NCBI GenBank assembly: GCA_963759175.1 | Contig: CAVWXP010000005.1 | Span: 62,001-126,000, forward strand | From: SZUA-442 sp963759175 | Lineage (GTDB): Bacteria; Actinomycetota; Acidimicrobiia; Spongiisociales; UBA5794 | Direction: 5' to 3' | DNA length: 64,000 bases | Part shown: positions 1-8,879 of the stretch, piece after piece | Position numbering within the stretch: the first letter of the stretch is position 1 | Layout: each line of letters begins with the position of its first letter | Position numbers and translations under genes: made by a program | The notes under the pieces: generated by a model | Told to the model about the DNA's origin: nothing | What the model saw: the letters and a program-made list of their open reading frames with translations, nothing else | Database searches by the model: none

Positions 1-718
1 CGGTGCCAGGCGGCTGGCGGAGCGCCTGATCGAACTCGAGATGGACGCCGGTGGCGAGCAGGTCCCGGTGGTATCTCGGATCGGTGATCTTGTCGGTGTG
101 GGAGATGACGACGCGCTCGAGCGGGAAGCGCAGGTCGTTGAAGGCCTCCACGTGATCCATCGCCCCGACACCCGCCTCGGTGTGGGTGAGGATGGACACC
201 CCGGTGCGCCGTGCAGCCTCGGCGGCGGCGGCGAAGACACGCCGCGCACGCTCGGTCAGCCCGACGCCTTCGGTGGCGACCTTGATGATGCCTGCCCGGT
301 GCTCCGTGCGCTCGACGACCGGTCCCGTGTAGTCGAACCGGTCGATTCCCTCGGTGATGTCGGCCGCGAACAGGTCGGCGAGGATGCCGACATCGGCCTC
401 CATCGCCCACCGATGGTGCACGTAATACTTGGGGGTGTGGAGCCCCGTCATCGCGACGATTGCGATGCCCGTGCGACGGCTGATCTCGGCGAGTCGGTCG
501 GGGTGCCTGCCACCTGCCGCCGGCATCGCATCGACCATGCATCCCGCTCCGGCTGCTGCGCACGGGGTGAGCTCGGCGACGGCTTCATCGACCGAGGGGA
601 GGTGGATGTGGGGGAAGTCCGAGGCGATGAGGGCGTTGTCGAGGATGAGGTGCTCATGGACGTAGGTGGCACCGAGGGAACCGGCGGCCACATCACCAAG
701 CACGGTCCGCACACTCAC
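1..718 (-). CDS. Phosphotriesterase-family metal-dependent hydrolase (C-terminus cut off by the window edge)
   Basis: About 239 residues of an amidohydrolase-fold enzyme of the phosphotriesterase (PHP/PLL) family are present. The binuclear metal site is visible: HEHL (His21, His23), the bridging lysine in GIIKVATE (Lys146), His179 in ILTHTEAG and His207 in VISHTDK. The final metal-binding Asp would lie past the edge; full-length members run to about 320 residues. The GTG start overlaps the TGA of the upstream FAD oxidoreductase gene (GTGA), so the two are translationally coupled. Family members hydrolyse lactones, phosphotriesters or carboxyesters; next to sugar oxidoreductases a lactonase role is plausible but inferred. 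It is the last visible gene of the transport/catabolic unit that begins near 11011. Confidence 0.8.
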   Translation of the reverse strand, partial: MSVRTVLGDVAAGSLGATYVHEHLILDNALIASDFPHIHLPSVDEAVAELTPCAAAGAGCMVDAMPAAGGRHPDRLAEISRRTGIAIVAMTGLHTPKYYVHHRWAMEADVGILADLFAADITEGIDRFDYTGPVVERTEHRAGIIKVATEGVGLTERARRVFAAAAEAARRTGVSILTHTEAGVGAMDHVEAFNDLRFPLERVVISHTDKITDPRYHRDLLATGVHLEFDQALRQPPGT

Positions 719-2043
719 GATGCCTGCTCCATCGCGAGGATCGCACCGTTCGCCACGAGCCCGTCCGCCACCGTGCCGAATGGCACGTCGCGGACCTGCC
801 CATCGATTCGGGCAGCCAATCCGGCAACGGTGCCGACCGCCTGACCCATCGCCATGCACTGGGCCATCGATCGGATCGATGCCTGGGCATCGTGTTCGGC
901 AGAGAAGCACCGGCCCGCCATCAGCGTGTTCACGCCATCGCGTGCCACGAGCGTCGACAGCGGTATGCCGACCGCTTCGCCGTCGGGCAGGTACTCCCAC
1001 GTCGTCCCGGTCTCGCCGGCCCCGTGGTGGTCCTCGATCGGGGCCCCACAGAGGCCGATCTGGTCGTCGAACTGGCGCGCTTCGAGGACGTCTGCACGCG
1101 AGATCCGGTAGTCACCGTGGACCCGACGCGTCTCCCTCAGCCCCACCTGCGTCGACAGTGCCCCGAGGCGAGCCGACCCGTAGCCTGGCACCTTGTCGAT
1201 GAGGAAGCGGGCGTACTCGAGGGCCTGGCGCCTGCCCTCCATCTCGGCTCGGCTCAGGATCCAGGGGTCGGTTGCGTTGCGCACCCCTTCAGTCGAGTGT
1301 TCGACCTGGTCGATGCGTGTCATGACGGTGGCCGTCATCCCGTCGATCGGCGTGATGTGGTCGCTGCCCTCCTTGCGTGGCAGGGCGTAGTCGCCGTCCG
1401 CAACGGCCTCAGCCATGAGGGCGTGGAGGTCGTCCTTGGTGATCGATGCTCGGAGGTCGTGGTCGACGTTGATCATGCGGAAGGTTGTGGTCAGGGTCTG
1501 TGCCGGGGCCAGGTCGCCCGCGAGCTCGTACCCGAATCCGGCCTGGTGGCACACGTCGGCATCTCCCGAGGTGTCGATGACGACCGTCGCCCCGAATCGC
1601 ACCAGGCCGGCCTTCGTGGCAACCAGCACTTCCGAGATCCGCCCGTCGACGACTGTGACATCCTGGACGAACGCATGGAGGAGGACGTCGGCACCTGAGG
1701 CCGTGACGAGGCCCTCCCACACCACCTTGAGGTGCTCGGCCACGTAGGTGACACCGGTGCCGGCGCCGTAGGTGTTCGGACGCCTCACCACGGGACCGAG
1801 TCGTTCGAGGCCGGCCACTACATCGTCGCCGATTCCAGCGACCACCTTGGTCGCGCGACCTCCTGGCGTGTAGAAGCCGTAGAACGTGTCGAGGACGGCG
1901 GTCGAGTTCCCTCCGAGGAACGGCAGCTTCTCGATGAGGAGCGTCGTGGCACCCGAACGTGCCGATGCGATCGCCGCGGGTGACCCGGCGGAACCGGAGC
2001 CCACGACGATCACGTCGTACGTCCCCACGAGGGGTGCGCTCAT
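715..2043 (-). CDS. FAD-dependent oxidoreductase (FAD_oxidored family)
   Basis: The 442-residue protein opens with a Rossmann dinucleotide fold: beta strand TYDVIVV, the GxGxxG motif GSGSAG at residues 15-20 and the ribose-binding Glu38 after LLI. The next stretch, LPFLGGNST, is typical of FAD-dependent dehydrogenases/fumarate-reductase-like enzymes that hold FAD in an N-terminal domain. VVIDTSGDADV near residue 160 is the second FAD contact. No signal peptide is seen, so it is cytoplasmic. Substrate cannot be read from sequence; the sugar transporter and Gfo/Idh dehydrogenase in the same unit suggest oxidation of a sugar-derived alcohol or acid. It lies 4 bp after the sugar isomerase gene and overlaps the hydrolase gene downstream. 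Confidence 0.82.
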   Translation of the reverse strand: MSAPLVGTYDVIVVGSGSAGSPAAIASARSGATTLLIEKLPFLGGNSTAVLDTFYGFYTPGGRATKVVAGIGDDVVAGLERLGPVVRRPNTYGAGTGVTYVAEHLKVVWEGLVTASGADVLLHAFVQDVTVVDGRISEVLVATKAGLVRFGATVVIDTSGDADVCHQAGFGYELAGDLAPAQTLTTTFRMINVDHDLRASITKDDLHALMAEAVADGDYALPRKEGSDHITPIDGMTATVMTRIDQVEHSTEGVRNATDPWILSRAEMEGRRQALEYARFLIDKVPGYGSARLGALSTQVGLRETRRVHGDYRISRADVLEARQFDDQIGLCGAPIEDHHGAGETGTTWEYLPDGEAVGIPLSTLVARDGVNTLMAGRCFSAEHDAQASIRSMAQCMAMGQAVGTVAGLAARIDGQVRDVPFGTVADGLVANGAILAMEQAS

Positions 2044-2047
2044 GGGA

Positions 2048-2962
2048 TCAGACGATCCAGGGATCGAGCACGTTGCGTGCGAGGAGGAAGCCTCGCTTGA
2101 TCAGCTCGTCCGTTCCCTCGAAGTTGCGGTCCTCGTGCTCGACACAGATCACGTAGTCGTAGCCGACGCGGTACAGGCCGGAGAAGAACGCCTGCCAGTC
2201 CACGTCACCGAGACCGGGGAGGCGGGGGACCTGCCATCCGATACCGAGCGACATGATGCCGTGGTTGTAGAGGCCCTCGTGATCGATCTCGAGGTCCTTG
2301 GCATGGATGTGGTAGAACCGCTCCCCGAACTCGTCGATGACGGCGTCGATGTCGATCATCTGCCAGATGAGGTGCGACGGGTCGAGGTTGAGGCCGACGG
2401 TGTCGCCGAACTCCTCGAACATCGTGCGCCACATCGCAGGCGAGTAGGCGAGGTTGTGACCCGATGGCCACTCGTCCTTCGAGAAGATCATCGGGCAGTT
2501 CTCGATGGCGATCTTGACGCCTGCATCCTTGGCGTGGTCGACGATCGGGTGCCAGATGCCCTTCGCGTTCTCCCAGTTGTCCTCCTGGGTCTGTGTCTGG
2601 TCGGCTCCGATGAAGGTGTTGACGACGGGAACCCCCATGAGGGCGGCAGCAGATATCACCTTCTTGAGGTGATCGCCGACGGCTTGCCGATGGTCAGCGT
2701 CGGGGTGCAGCGGGTTCGGGTAGTAGCCGAGGCCCGAGATGGTGATGCCTCTCCCGGCGAGGTCGTCCACGATCTCGGAAGCACGCGTCGGTGACAGGTC
2801 GTCGACGTCGATGTGGCAGATGCCGCCGTATCGACGGGTCGATCCCTCATCGCTGGGCCAACAGCACACCTCGAGCATCGAGAACCCGTTGTCCGAGCTC
2901 CACGTGGCGATCTCCTCGAGGGGCGTCTCGGGGAATGGGGCAGTCAACAATCCGAGCTTCAT
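2048..2962 (-). CDS. Sugar phosphate isomerase/epimerase family protein (AP endonuclease 2-like TIM barrel)
   Basis: This 304-residue single-domain TIM barrel belongs to the xylose-isomerase-like superfamily (as in IolE, hydroxypyruvate isomerase and ketose 3-epimerases). Metal and substrate residues sit at the strand ends in the expected order: IAIENCPM (Glu), NLDPSHLIW (Asp/His), HIHAKD (His) and VCVEHEDR (Glu/His). The start MKLGLLTAPFP has an AGGAGGAGC-type ribosome site just upstream. It follows the Gfo/Idh dehydrogenase by 9 bp, a pairing common in inositol and rare-sugar pathways where an oxidised sugar is then isomerised or dehydrated. The exact reaction is not determinable; IolE-like or IolI-like chemistry are both possible. 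Confidence 0.82.
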   Translation of the reverse strand: MKLGLLTAPFPETPLEEIATWSSDNGFSMLEVCCWPSDEGSTRRYGGICHIDVDDLSPTRASEIVDDLAGRGITISGLGYYPNPLHPDADHRQAVGDHLKKVISAAALMGVPVVNTFIGADQTQTQEDNWENAKGIWHPIVDHAKDAGVKIAIENCPMIFSKDEWPSGHNLAYSPAMWRTMFEEFGDTVGLNLDPSHLIWQMIDIDAVIDEFGERFYHIHAKDLEIDHEGLYNHGIMSLGIGWQVPRLPGLGDVDWQAFFSGLYRVGYDYVICVEHEDRNFEGTDELIKRGFLLARNVLDPWIV

Positions 2963-2971
2963 GTGCTCCTC

Positions 2972-4126
2972 CTATCTCTGGACGGATGTCCAAGCCTTGT
3001 CCTGGGAACTCTGGGCGACGGCCTCCGTGACGAGGAGGATGTCGTGCCCATCGGCGAACGTCGGGTAGGTGGGGTTCGGCGACGGTCCGCCACGGGCGAC
3101 GTCGGCATAGACCTCGCCGAAGAGCGCCCGGAAGGTGTCGGGGTATCCCTCGACGTGGCCACCCGGGTAGCCGATGATGCGGCCAGCCTCGGCGCTGGCG
3201 AGTGAGGGGTCCCGTTGGAGGATCTCGTTGGGTCGGCCGCGATGGCCGACCCACAGGTGGTCTGGATTCTCCGAGAACCACGACAGTGCCGATGATGCAC
3301 CGTCGACCTCGATGGACACGCTGTTCTTGCGACCTGCCGACACCTGCGAGACGGCCACGAGACCACGGGCACCATCGTCGAATCGGAGCATGATCGAAGC
3401 AGCGTCGTCGCTCGACATGGCTTCTTCGATGAGGTCGTCGGATCCCGTGTCGGTGGCGAACGTCTCGACCGGACCCTCGGGGTGGGTCCTCGTCGCGACG
3501 AAGGTGTGGAGGTCCGCCATGACATCGGTGATGCGTCGACCGGTGATGAACTGGGCGAGGTCGAGCCAATGCGACCCGATGTCGGCGACGGCACGAAGCT
3601 GGCCGGCTTCGTCGGGTACCAGCCTCCAGTTCCAGTCGGTCGGGAGGAGGAGCCAGTCCTGGAGGTAGCTGCCGGTGACGAACCGGGGTTGGCCGATCTC
3701 GCCAGAGGCGACCATGGACATCGCCTGGTGGCAGTTCGGATAGAACCGGATGTTGAAGCACACGGCATGGACCAGGCCGGATGCCTCCGCCCTGGCGACC
3801 AGGTCCGCTGTGTCGTGCGACGTCAGGGCCAGTGGCTTCTCACACACGACGTGCTTGCCGGCGTCGAGGATGGCCCTCACCTGTTCGGCGTGGACGTGGT
3901 TCGGAGATGCGACGTGGACGATGTCGATGTCGGGGTCCGACACGAGGGCCTCGACGCTGTCGTACACGGCGGGCAGGTTGGCCTGCTCGGCCTTTGCCCG
4001 CGCACGATCCGGTGAGGACCCGACGACGCCGACGACGTCGACCCCGAGGCGGCGGAGCGCTTCGACATGGGCGACCCCTATGAACCCGACGCCGATGACA
4101 CCGGCACGAATCTCACTCAAACGCAC
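2972..4126 (-). CDS. Gfo/Idh/MocA family NAD(P)-dependent oxidoreductase
   Basis: A 384-residue two-domain sugar dehydrogenase. The N-terminal Rossmann fold carries GVIGVGFIGVAHVEAL at residues 9-24, and the catalytic lysine is in the family hallmark EKPLAL near residue 96. The C-terminal alpha/beta domain contains SHWLDLAQFI, matching the DxxxH-type substrate motif region. Family members oxidise a ring or side-chain hydroxyl of inositols, glucose derivatives or amino sugars with NAD(P). The GTG start has AGGAGG about 7 bases upstream and lies 12 bp after a sugar-transport permease, so this enzyme probably acts on the imported compound. The isomerase downstream suggests an IolG/IolE-like two-step route, but iolB and iolD are absent from the window. 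Confidence 0.85.
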   Translation of the reverse strand: MRLSEIRAGVIGVGFIGVAHVEALRRLGVDVVGVVGSSPDRARAKAEQANLPAVYDSVEALVSDPDIDIVHVASPNHVHAEQVRAILDAGKHVVCEKPLALTSHDTADLVARAEASGLVHAVCFNIRFYPNCHQAMSMVASGEIGQPRFVTGSYLQDWLLLPTDWNWRLVPDEAGQLRAVADIGSHWLDLAQFITGRRITDVMADLHTFVATRTHPEGPVETFATDTGSDDLIEEAMSSDDAASIMLRFDDGARGLVAVSQVSAGRKNSVSIEVDGASSALSWFSENPDHLWVGHRGRPNEILQRDPSLASAEAGRIIGYPGGHVEGYPDTFRALFGEVYADVARGGPSPNPTYPTFADGHDILLVTEAVAQSSQDKAWTSVQR

Positions 4127-4138
4127 GCGTGCCCTCCT

Positions 4139-5137
4139 TCATTGAACAGACGAAAGCCTGGCGTACATCCATGACAGGCCGATGATGATCGACCCGTACA
4201 GCAACTGTTGGACTCCCTGCCCCGCCCCGAGGAAGGTGAGCAGGGATTGCAGCACCCCGAGGATCAGCGCACCGAGGATGGTGCCGGTGTAGGTGCCGAT
4301 TCCTCCGAAGATCGACGTGCCACCGATGACGGCCGCTGCGACCGATGGGAGCAGGAGGAATCCGACGAGCTGGAGGTCGACGGCGCCGACACGACCACCG
4401 ACGAGCAGACCGGCGACCGAGCCGAGGACACCGCTGATGGCATAGGCAGCGACGAGTACCTGCCATGCGCGGATCCCTGCCAGGCGCGAGGCGACGGCGT
4501 TGTCGCCGAGGGCATAGAGGTTCCGGCCGAATCCGGTCCGGCGAAGCAACAGGATCACCAGGACGGCCACGACCAGCCACACGAGTGACGCCCACGGGAT
4601 CCTGCCCCCGAAGAAGTTGCCACCGCCGAGCTTGCGCATGAACTCGCTCATCTGGGTGGATCCGGCGAAGATCGTCTGGGCCCAGCCGCTGAAGAGCCCC
4701 AACAGGATGCCAGCCATGGCGAGCGTCATGATGAGGGGGTTGACGCGGAACACGCCGACACCGACACCGTTGAGGCTTCCGGCGATGAGGCCGACGAGCA
4801 GTCCGACGCCGATGGCGAAGGCCGTTCCCTGGGGCGATTGGTTCGCCGTGACGTACGCGGACGCGGTCGCGATCATCGCGATCGAAAGGTCGATGCCACC
4901 GGTCAGCATCAACAGCGTCTGACCCGCGGCGAGGATCCCGATGGGGATCGCCCAGATCAGCGAGTTCCGCAATCCGGCGACGGTCAGGTAGGCGGGTTCG
5001 ACGATGCCGGTGGCGATGATCAGGAGGATCAACACCCCGATGAGGGCGATCTGGGGCCGTGCGGCGAGTCGTTTGACCAACGACGGCTTCGTCGGCGTCG
5101 GGTCGACGGGGTCCTGGACGATCGTCGTGTCGCTCAT
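4139..5137 (-). CDS. Sugar ABC transporter permease (RbsC/BPD_transp_2 type), second of two
   Basis: A hydrophobic membrane protein of 332 residues with about eight to ten transmembrane helices and the RbsC-family core (GILAAGQTLLMLTGGIDLSIAMIA region, then GLFSG and GGTSIFGG near the C-terminus). The start is set at the internal ATG rather than 21 bases upstream: this ATG overlaps the TGA of the preceding permease (ATGA) and has AGGAG five bases before it. With its sister permease it should form the heterodimeric channel of a CUT2-type importer for a monosaccharide or cyclitol. Confidence 0.87.
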   Translation of the reverse strand: MSDTTIVQDPVDPTPTKPSLVKRLAARPQIALIGVLILLIIATGIVEPAYLTVAGLRNSLIWAIPIGILAAGQTLLMLTGGIDLSIAMIATASAYVTANQSPQGTAFAIGVGLLVGLIAGSLNGVGVGVFRVNPLIMTLAMAGILLGLFSGWAQTIFAGSTQMSEFMRKLGGGNFFGGRIPWASLVWLVVAVLVILLLRRTGFGRNLYALGDNAVASRLAGIRAWQVLVAAYAISGVLGSVAGLLVGGRVGAVDLQLVGFLLLPSVAAAVIGGTSIFGGIGTYTGTILGALILGVLQSLLTFLGAGQGVQQLLYGSIIIGLSWMYARLSSVQ

Positions 5138-6150
5138 GATCTCCTGATCCTCCGCCACTCGAGGATGCCAGCCACCATCATCACGAGGACGATGAGGACG
5201 CCCTGGATCACCTGGGCGCGATTCGGGTCGACGCCGAGTGCGCTCAGGATGGGGTTGAAGAAGAAGAGGATGAGGGCGGCCGGGACGACGGCCAGCACCG
5301 AGCCGATGCCTCCGGTGAGGGCGACGCCACCGAGCACGATCGCGGCGACGGCATTGAGGGTGAGGACGCCACCGTCGGTGGTGGGGTTGCCGACGCCCGA
5401 GATGCTCACCGATGAGAATCCGGCCAATGCTGCCAATGCCCCGGCGACGGCGAATGCGATGATCTTCGTGCGAGCGTCGCGGACACCCGACAGGAACGCA
5501 GCCTCGGCATCGCTACCGACCGCGTAGAGGGAGAGACCGGTCCTCGTCCTGGCCATCCACCACGCAACGATGATGACCGGAACGGTGATCACGACGAGCG
5601 CTGGCCATGGATTGGCACCGATGCCGTTCTCGCTTCCGGTGAAGATCCAGCGGAAGGTCCCGGTCGTTCCACCGCCGACCTTCGGGAGCACCATCAGGGC
5701 CAGCCCCTGGTAGATGTACAACGAGCCGAGGGTGACGACGATGTCCGGGATCTTCGAGACCGTGATGATCCATCCCACGATGCCGTTGAGGACCGCGGCC
5801 ATGATGATGATGGCGATGGCGATGAGCACCACGACGCCGAACGGTTGACCCTCCATGAAGCGGGCCGCGGTGACGCTCGACAGGACGAGCATGCCCCCGA
5901 CGCCCAGGTCGAGCCCTCCGGCGATGACGACGACGGCCTGTGCGATCCCGAGGAATATCCATGCAGTGCCGCCAGTGAGGATCGTCGCGGCCTGGAAGTT
6001 CCCGAACCGGGGGATCAGGGTGGTGTACCAGAGGACGAGGACCACGAGGAGCACCCAGATGCCAACGGTCCATCCATGACGCTGGATCCATCGACGCCAC
6101 AGCACGGACCGGGTGACGGCTTGGGGAGGCGAGGTCGTCGTCGTCATCAC
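5134..6150 (-). CDS. Sugar ABC transporter permease (RbsC/BPD_transp_2 type), first of two
   Basis: The 338-residue polytopic protein shares the BPD_transp_2 fold with the next gene. It has the conserved GLDLGVGGMLVLSS segment after the second or third helix and GGVALTGGIGSV near the C-terminus, which pack against the ATPase. The start codon overlaps the TGA of the ATPase gene (ATGA), and its own stop overlaps the next permease start, so ATPase and both channel subunits are translated as a coupled block. Two different permeases instead of a homodimeric RbsC is a common variation in actinobacteria. Confidence 0.87.
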   Translation of the reverse strand: MMTTTTSPPQAVTRSVLWRRWIQRHGWTVGIWVLLVVLVLWYTTLIPRFGNFQAATILTGGTAWIFLGIAQAVVVIAGGLDLGVGGMLVLSSVTAARFMEGQPFGVVVLIAIAIIIMAAVLNGIVGWIITVSKIPDIVVTLGSLYIYQGLALMVLPKVGGGTTGTFRWIFTGSENGIGANPWPALVVITVPVIIVAWWMARTRTGLSLYAVGSDAEAAFLSGVRDARTKIIAFAVAGALAALAGFSSVSISGVGNPTTDGGVLTLNAVAAIVLGGVALTGGIGSVLAVVPAALILFFFNPILSALGVDPNRAQVIQGVLIVLVMMVAGILEWRRIRRS

Positions 6151-7661
6151 TCCACCGTCTCGAGTCCATGGGCCGCGGTCAGCAGGATCTCCTCGGTCGC
6201 GGTGGCCGCAGCCTGCTCATGGACCACGGCGCCTTCGTACATGACGAGGACCCGGTCGCATACGAGAGGGATCTCACGCAGTTCACTCGAGTACAGGAGG
6301 ACGGCCGCCCCGTTGGCGGCGACCTCGCGCAACAAGTCGTAGATCTGGGCCTTGGTCTGGATGTCGATCCCGCGGGTCGGATCGAAGCAGAGCAGGACCT
6401 CGAAGTCCTCGATCAGCCAGCGTCCGATGGTCACCTTCTGGCGGTTCCCACCGGAGAGGCGTCGTACCTGGCTCGCGGCCCGGGTATCGATGTCGAGGCG
6501 GCCGATGGCTCCATCCACCCTTGCACCCTCATCGCGGCGGAGGCCGAACCATCTCCCGATACGGTTGTAGAGCGGCAACGAGAGGTTCTCACGCACGGAT
6601 CGCTGCGGAAGCAGTGCCTCCTGGCGGTCCGCCGGGACGAACACGAGACCCTTGCGAATGGCGTTGTACGGTGAGCGGGCGCCGAGCGGTCCCCCGTTGA
6701 CGATGACCTCGCCGGTCGTCGGGCGATGATCCCCCGACAACAAGGAGAACAGTTCGTCCTGTCCCTGTCCTTCGAGTGCGGTGAGCCCGAGGACCTCGCC
6801 ACGACGAAGGGCGAACGACATCCCGTTGATCTTGCCGCGAAAGTGCAGGTCGCGGGCTTCGAGCACCACCTCGGAGTCATCGGTCACCGAGGACACGAGG
6901 GCATCGTCGGTGACGGATGCTGGAGCTGCCTCGGCGAGCACGTCGCCGAGCATTGCGGCGACGAGTTCCGTCTCGTCGACGCCTTCGAGGCTGAAGTTGG
7001 CGACGCTGCGTCCGTTGCGCAGGATCGTCGCGGTGTCACAGATGGAAAGGACTTCGCCGAGTCGGTGCGAGATGAACAGGACGGATCGGTTCATCGCCTT
7101 CCACTCGCGGGTCACGTCGAAGACGAGGTCCGCCTGTTCGGGGGTGAGGGCGGCGGTGATCTCGTCGAGCATCAGGAGTCGGGGATCGAGCGCGAGGGCC
7201 CGAGCGAGGTCGATGAGGCGAAGGGTTGCGAGGGGTACGTCGCGGGCGAGGAGCCCGAAGTCGAAGCCTCCGAGTTCGAGGCGTTCGAGCCACGGCTCGA
7301 CGTCGGTCCGCTTGAGACCTGAGATGACGAGGTTCTGGTCCAGCGAGAGGTCGGGGATGAGCGCCGGATCCTGGTAGACGGTTGCGATACCGGCGCGGGA
7401 GGCGTCGCTCGGCATCTGGAAGTCGATGGGTTCGCCGTCGATGGCTGCCGTGCCCGAGTCGCGACCGATGACTCCGGACAGGACCTTCACGAAGGTGCTC
7501 TTCCCTGCGCCGTTCGCTCCCAGCAGGGCGTGGACCTCTCCGGCCTCCACGACGAGGTCGACGGACCTCAACGCCACCACGGGGCCATAGCTCTTGGCGA
7601 TGCCCGTTGCGGACAGGATGGATGGTTGCGCGTCCGGCACGAGGTCCTTCGGATCGGTCAT
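6147..7661 (-). CDS. Sugar ABC transporter ATP-binding protein with two nucleotide-binding domains (RbsA/MglA type)
   Basis: 504 residues hold two ABC domains in tandem. Domain 1 has Walker A GANGAGKST and Walker B LLMLDEI, but its signature loop reads VPLATLRLIDLARAL instead of LSGGxxQ. Domain 2 has the degenerate P-loop ALEGQGQDELF typical of the RbsA second half, an intact LSGGNRQKV signature and DPTRGID. One composite ATP site is therefore built from the domain-1 P-loop and domain-2 signature, as is usual for CUT2 ATPases. It energises the two permeases encoded next, with which it overlaps by 4 bp. It is separated from the binding-protein gene by a strong hairpin. Confidence 0.88.
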   Translation of the reverse strand: MTDPKDLVPDAQPSILSATGIAKSYGPVVALRSVDLVVEAGEVHALLGANGAGKSTFVKVLSGVIGRDSGTAAIDGEPIDFQMPSDASRAGIATVYQDPALIPDLSLDQNLVISGLKRTDVEPWLERLELGGFDFGLLARDVPLATLRLIDLARALALDPRLLMLDEITAALTPEQADLVFDVTREWKAMNRSVLFISHRLGEVLSICDTATILRNGRSVANFSLEGVDETELVAAMLGDVLAEAAPASVTDDALVSSVTDDSEVVLEARDLHFRGKINGMSFALRRGEVLGLTALEGQGQDELFSLLSGDHRPTTGEVIVNGGPLGARSPYNAIRKGLVFVPADRQEALLPQRSVRENLSLPLYNRIGRWFGLRRDEGARVDGAIGRLDIDTRAASQVRRLSGGNRQKVTIGRWLIEDFEVLLCFDPTRGIDIQTKAQIYDLLREVAANGAAVLLYSSELREIPLVCDRVLVMYEGAVVHEQAAATATEEILLTAAHGLETVE

Positions 7662-7684
7662 GGGTGTCGTGGGTGCGGTGATGT

Positions 7685-7708
7685 GGTGGGGCCCCGAAGG
7701 GCCCCACC
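7685..7708 (-). terminator. Hairpin between binding-protein and ATPase genes
   Basis: A perfect 10-bp inverted repeat (GGTGGGGCCC / GGGCCCCACC) with a 4-base loop lies 16 bp after the binding-protein stop. No U-run follows, so partial termination or protection of the upstream mRNA end is more likely than full termination. Equivalent hairpins occur in the same position in the two other ABC operons of the window. Confidence 0.6.
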
Positions 7709-7723
7709 CATCGTTGGTATCAG

Positions 7724-8812
7724 CTACTCGCCGGGGCCCTTGCAGGCAATGACGTCAGCAGCCGTGTAGCTCGTGTACGGCTCGATCTCCATGTACGAGC
7801 TCCATCCGGCGGGGAAGTCCCCTGCGATGAAGATCGACTCGAGATCGGCCTGCTCCGAGAACGCCTGGGGCGTCAGGAGCGTCCGCTTGGCGACGTCCTT
7901 GCCCTCGAGGATGTCGATCGCCACCGCTGCACCTGCACCGCCGACCGACGGCGGGTTGGTGACGGCGACGCCAGACAGATCACTGATGGTCAGCAACTGC
8001 TCGATGAAGGCGTTGTTGTCCGCACCGACGATCGGAACGTACGGCAAGCCGGCGGCCTCGAACTGCTCGACGACCGAGTAGTCGATGCCAGACGTCCAGA
8101 TACCGTCGATCTCTTGGGTCGTGATGATCTCGAGCGCCTGCTGGGCACCCGTGGTCGGTGACCAGTCCGTGAAGACCTCGGCCGCGATCGTGATGTCCGG
8201 GTAGTCGGCCAATGCGAGCTGGAAGCCCTCGTCACGGAGGGTGTCCGCACCGACGCCGTCGATGCCACGCATGTAGGCGACGTTGCCGCTGCCACCCATG
8301 GCCTCGAAGAGCCAACGCGCTCCGAGCTCTCCATAGGCTGCCTGGTCATTGGACACCAGGTAGGCGGCGTCGCTCGTCACGGCGTTGTCGACCACGACGA
8401 CGACGATGCCCTGGGCCTCGGCTTCCTCGATCACCGAGTTGAAGGCCTCGGCATCACCCGGGTTGAGGATGATGGCATCCACGCCCTGGGAGATGAGGCT
8501 CGTGATATCGCTGATCTGTCCAGCGGTATCCGTTTCACGGTTCAACAGCACGACCTCGTCGACGTTGCCGCGAACACGCGCCTCTGCCTTGATGGCACAG
8601 ATCATCTGCTCACGCCAGCCGTTGCCGACCGTGTTGTTCGACACACCGATGGTGAACGTCTCGCCACCCGACGCCGCCGTCGTGGTGGTCTCGCCACCCG
8701 ACGCCGCGGTCGTGGTCGTGTCCTCTGAATCGCTGCTACACGCAGCCACGACGAGGGCAAACACGGCCAATATGGCCGCCAGCCTCGCTGCTTTTCCTCT
8801 CAAGCGGCTCAA
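7724..8812 (-). CDS. Sugar ABC transporter substrate-binding lipoprotein (RbsB-like, periplasmic-binding type 4)
   Basis: A lipoprotein signal (LAAILAVFALVVAACSS, acylated Cys near residue 25) is followed by a low-complexity linker containing a duplicated TTTTAASGGE segment, then a two-lobed Peripla_BP_4 domain starting at TIGVSNNTVGNGW. Typical features are the hinge strands GVDAIILNPGD and GIVVVVVDNAV. It is anchored outside the membrane and delivers a monosaccharide-like ligand to the permeases. The TTG start is chosen because a perfect GGAGG lies six bases upstream (GGAAGGAGGCGGACTTG). It follows the ROK regulator by 67 bp. Confidence 0.88.
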   Translation of the reverse strand: MSRLRGKAARLAAILAVFALVVAACSSDSEDTTTTAASGGETTTTAASGGETFTIGVSNNTVGNGWREQMICAIKAEARVRGNVDEVVLLNRETDTAGQISDITSLISQGVDAIILNPGDAEAFNSVIEEAEAQGIVVVVVDNAVTSDAAYLVSNDQAAYGELGARWLFEAMGGSGNVAYMRGIDGVGADTLRDEGFQLALADYPDITIAAEVFTDWSPTTGAQQALEIITTQEIDGIWTSGIDYSVVEQFEAAGLPYVPIVGADNNAFIEQLLTISDLSGVAVTNPPSVGGAGAAVAIDILEGKDVAKRTLLTPQAFSEQADLESIFIAGDFPAGWSSYMEIEPYTSYTAADVIACKGPGE

Positions 8813-8879
8813 GTCCGCCTCCTTCCATTCTCTCTGGTACGCGGCCGCCTCCGGACGGCCGAGTTCTTTCCCTCTCTGC

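Noticed and set aside
41..844. Long plus-strand reading frame over the left edge
   Set aside because: It is the antisense of the phosphotriesterase-like gene, whose HEHL and other metal motifs read on the minus strand; the plus-strand product is low-complexity and matches no family.
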